This document shows positions 7,124-7,875 of a stretch of DNA of 7,875 nt, in pieces. The translations under genes were made by a program, and so were the position numbers. The stretch spans positions 1 through 7,875 of the forward strand of contig WLRE01000063.1 of assembly GCA_009698045.1 (NCBI GenBank), given 5' to 3'. The notes beneath the pieces were generated by a model that ran no database searches, was not told the origin of the DNA, and worked only from the letters and a program-made list of their open reading frames with translations. Source of the stretch: Actinomycetota bacterium (lineage in GTDB: Bacteria > Actinomycetota > Actinomycetes > Nanopelagicales > Nanopelagicaceae). The number at the start of each line of letters is the position of its first letter. Within the stretch, counting starts at the first letter, position 1.

Positions 7124-7875
7124 CATCAATAAAGCTGCTTCAAATATTCTTGCTGAAATTACGAGCAATAGACGGGCCGGGGCTTACCACCATATTGCAC
7201 TCAGCGTAGGAGAGATGGCAGCGCATGTTCGTCCCGGTAATTTCGTCGCTATCTCGGTGGGCGGCGAGGGCAGCTCGATGGTTCTTCGTCGTGCCTTTGC
7301 AATCTATCGCAGTGTTGATTTAGGAAATGGTCAAGGCCAAATTGAATTAGTTGTGGCACCACATGGAGCTGGCTCTAATTGGGTTTCTTCGCAAACAGTC
7401 GGAAGTAAATTGAATATTATCGGTCCATTAGGAACGGCATTCGGAATACCTACAGAGCCAGTGCGGGCACTTCTTGTGGGCGGCGGATACGGTAGCGCGC
7501 CACTCTTCGGACTCTCTGAGGTGTTGAAATCTCGCGGTTGTCGAGTTGATATGGTTCTCGGCGCTAGCACCGCAATGAAGATTTACGCGCCACTTGAAGG
7601 AAAGCGTTCGGTCAATGCTCTTACTATTACAACTGAGGATGGATCAACTGGCACTCAAGGACGAGTAAGTGATGTAATCCCTGACATCATCGATGCAAAC
7701 AACATTGACATTATTTACTCATGCGGTCCAATGGGAATGCTCCAAGCCATTACCGAAATCGCGCGCGAAAAAGGCGTCGTCCACCAGTGTGCAGTTGAAG
7801 AAGCTATGGCGTGCGGAATTGGAGTCTGCATGACATGCGTTCTCCCAGTTCGTGGCGCCGATGGCACGATTCGAA
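7116..7875 (+). CDS. pyrK: Dihydroorotate dehydrogenase B electron-transfer subunit (3' partial)
   Basis: PyrK carries FAD and a [2Fe-2S] cluster and passes electrons from dihydroorotate, oxidised by the FMN subunit PyrD, to NAD+. The frame is open to the window edge and 253 residues are visible of an expected 260-290. The ferredoxin-reductase-like FAD domain (about 8-110) contains RRAFAIYR (58-65) and the PHGAGSNWV segment (82-90). The NAD-binding domain (about 115-220) contains LLVGGGYGSAPLF (119-131) and SCGPMGML (202-209). The C-terminal cluster segment EEAMACGIGVCMTC (228-241) gives cysteines 233, 238 and 241. The fourth cluster cysteine should fall just past the window end. The ATG at 7116 overlaps the end of carB by 8 bases, and there is no clear Shine-Dalgarno site before it, so expression is probably coupled to carB. 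The C-x4-C-x2-C spacing and the position after carB favour PyrK over other flavin reductases. pyrD is expected next but is not seen. Confidence 0.93.
   Translation, partial: MSSINKAASNILAEITSNRRAGAYHHIALSVGEMAAHVRPGNFVAISVGGEGSSMVLRRAFAIYRSVDLGNGQGQIELVVAPHGAGSNWVSSQTVGSKLNIIGPLGTAFGIPTEPVRALLVGGGYGSAPLFGLSEVLKSRGCRVDMVLGASTAMKIYAPLEGKRSVNALTITTEDGSTGTQGRVSDVIPDIIDANNIDIIYSCGPMGMLQAITEIAREKGVVHQCAVEEAMACGIGVCMTCVLPVRGADGTIR

Larger units (their letters stand above)
1..7875 (+). other. De novo pyrimidine biosynthesis operon (both ends outside the window)
   Basis: Six same-strand genes cover the whole window with overlaps at 504-507, 1439-1442, 2725-2728, 3842-3849 and 7116-7123. No gap exists that could hold a terminator or a separate promoter leader, so a single transcript is the simplest reading. 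Together they supply every step from glutamine to dihydroorotate plus the electron-transfer half of dihydroorotate oxidation. pyrD, pyrE and pyrF, needed to reach UMP, are not in view. The promoter and any PyrR-binding leader lie upstream of base 1. Confidence 0.9.

Noticed and set aside
6863..7168. Minus-strand frame across the carB-pyrK junction
   Set aside because: Both genes continue through it in their own frames with conserved motifs, so it is a shadow.
1..7875. A hidden novel system (defence island, mobile element, CRISPR, RNA gene)
   Set aside because: The window is filled end to end by conserved pyrimidine genes. No non-coding gap, inverted-repeat element, spaced repeats or tRNA/rRNA-like sequence was seen.

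Overview
The window lies inside a single de novo pyrimidine (UMP) biosynthesis operon. All genes are on the + strand in the order pyrR (5' end cut off by the window) - pyrB - pyrC - carA - carB - pyrK (3' end cut off). There is no intergenic space. Every gene starts inside the stop region of the one before it, with overlaps of 4, 4, 4, 8 and 8 bases. No RNA gene, mobile element, CRISPR array, terminator or non-coding stretch is visible.

Organism: the protein sequences look actinobacterial. PyrB has the SFESAAKRLSADVINFSAKG block, CarB has the GTQACRVLRDEG and EFADATYIEPITPE wording, and PyrR reads GDIGRALKRIAH where mycobacterial proteins read ADVGRTISRIAH. Base composition is only in the high 40s % G+C (counted by eye on a few lines). 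That is low for classical Actinobacteria but fits aquatic lineages such as Nanopelagicales (acI) or similar small-genome freshwater/marine actinobacteria. The lineage is an inference from remembered family sequences, not from a search.

How the genes work together: CarA (glutaminase) and CarB (synthetase) make carbamoyl phosphate. PyrB condenses it with aspartate to N-carbamoyl-aspartate, and PyrC closes the ring to dihydroorotate. PyrK is the FAD/[2Fe-2S] electron-transfer subunit of an NAD-linked (class 1B) dihydroorotate dehydrogenase, whose catalytic partner PyrD is expected just downstream. PyrR at the head is the UMP/PRPP-sensing RNA-binding regulator of the operon. Its usual target, the 5' leader, lies upstream of the window.

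I see no previously undescribed system. The observations worth a second look are modest: complete translational coupling, the Firmicute-like carB-pyrK arrangement in an actinobacterial-looking operon, changes at RNA-contact positions of PyrR, a changed flavin-binding motif in PyrK, and a dnaX-type slippery heptamer at a domain boundary of carB.
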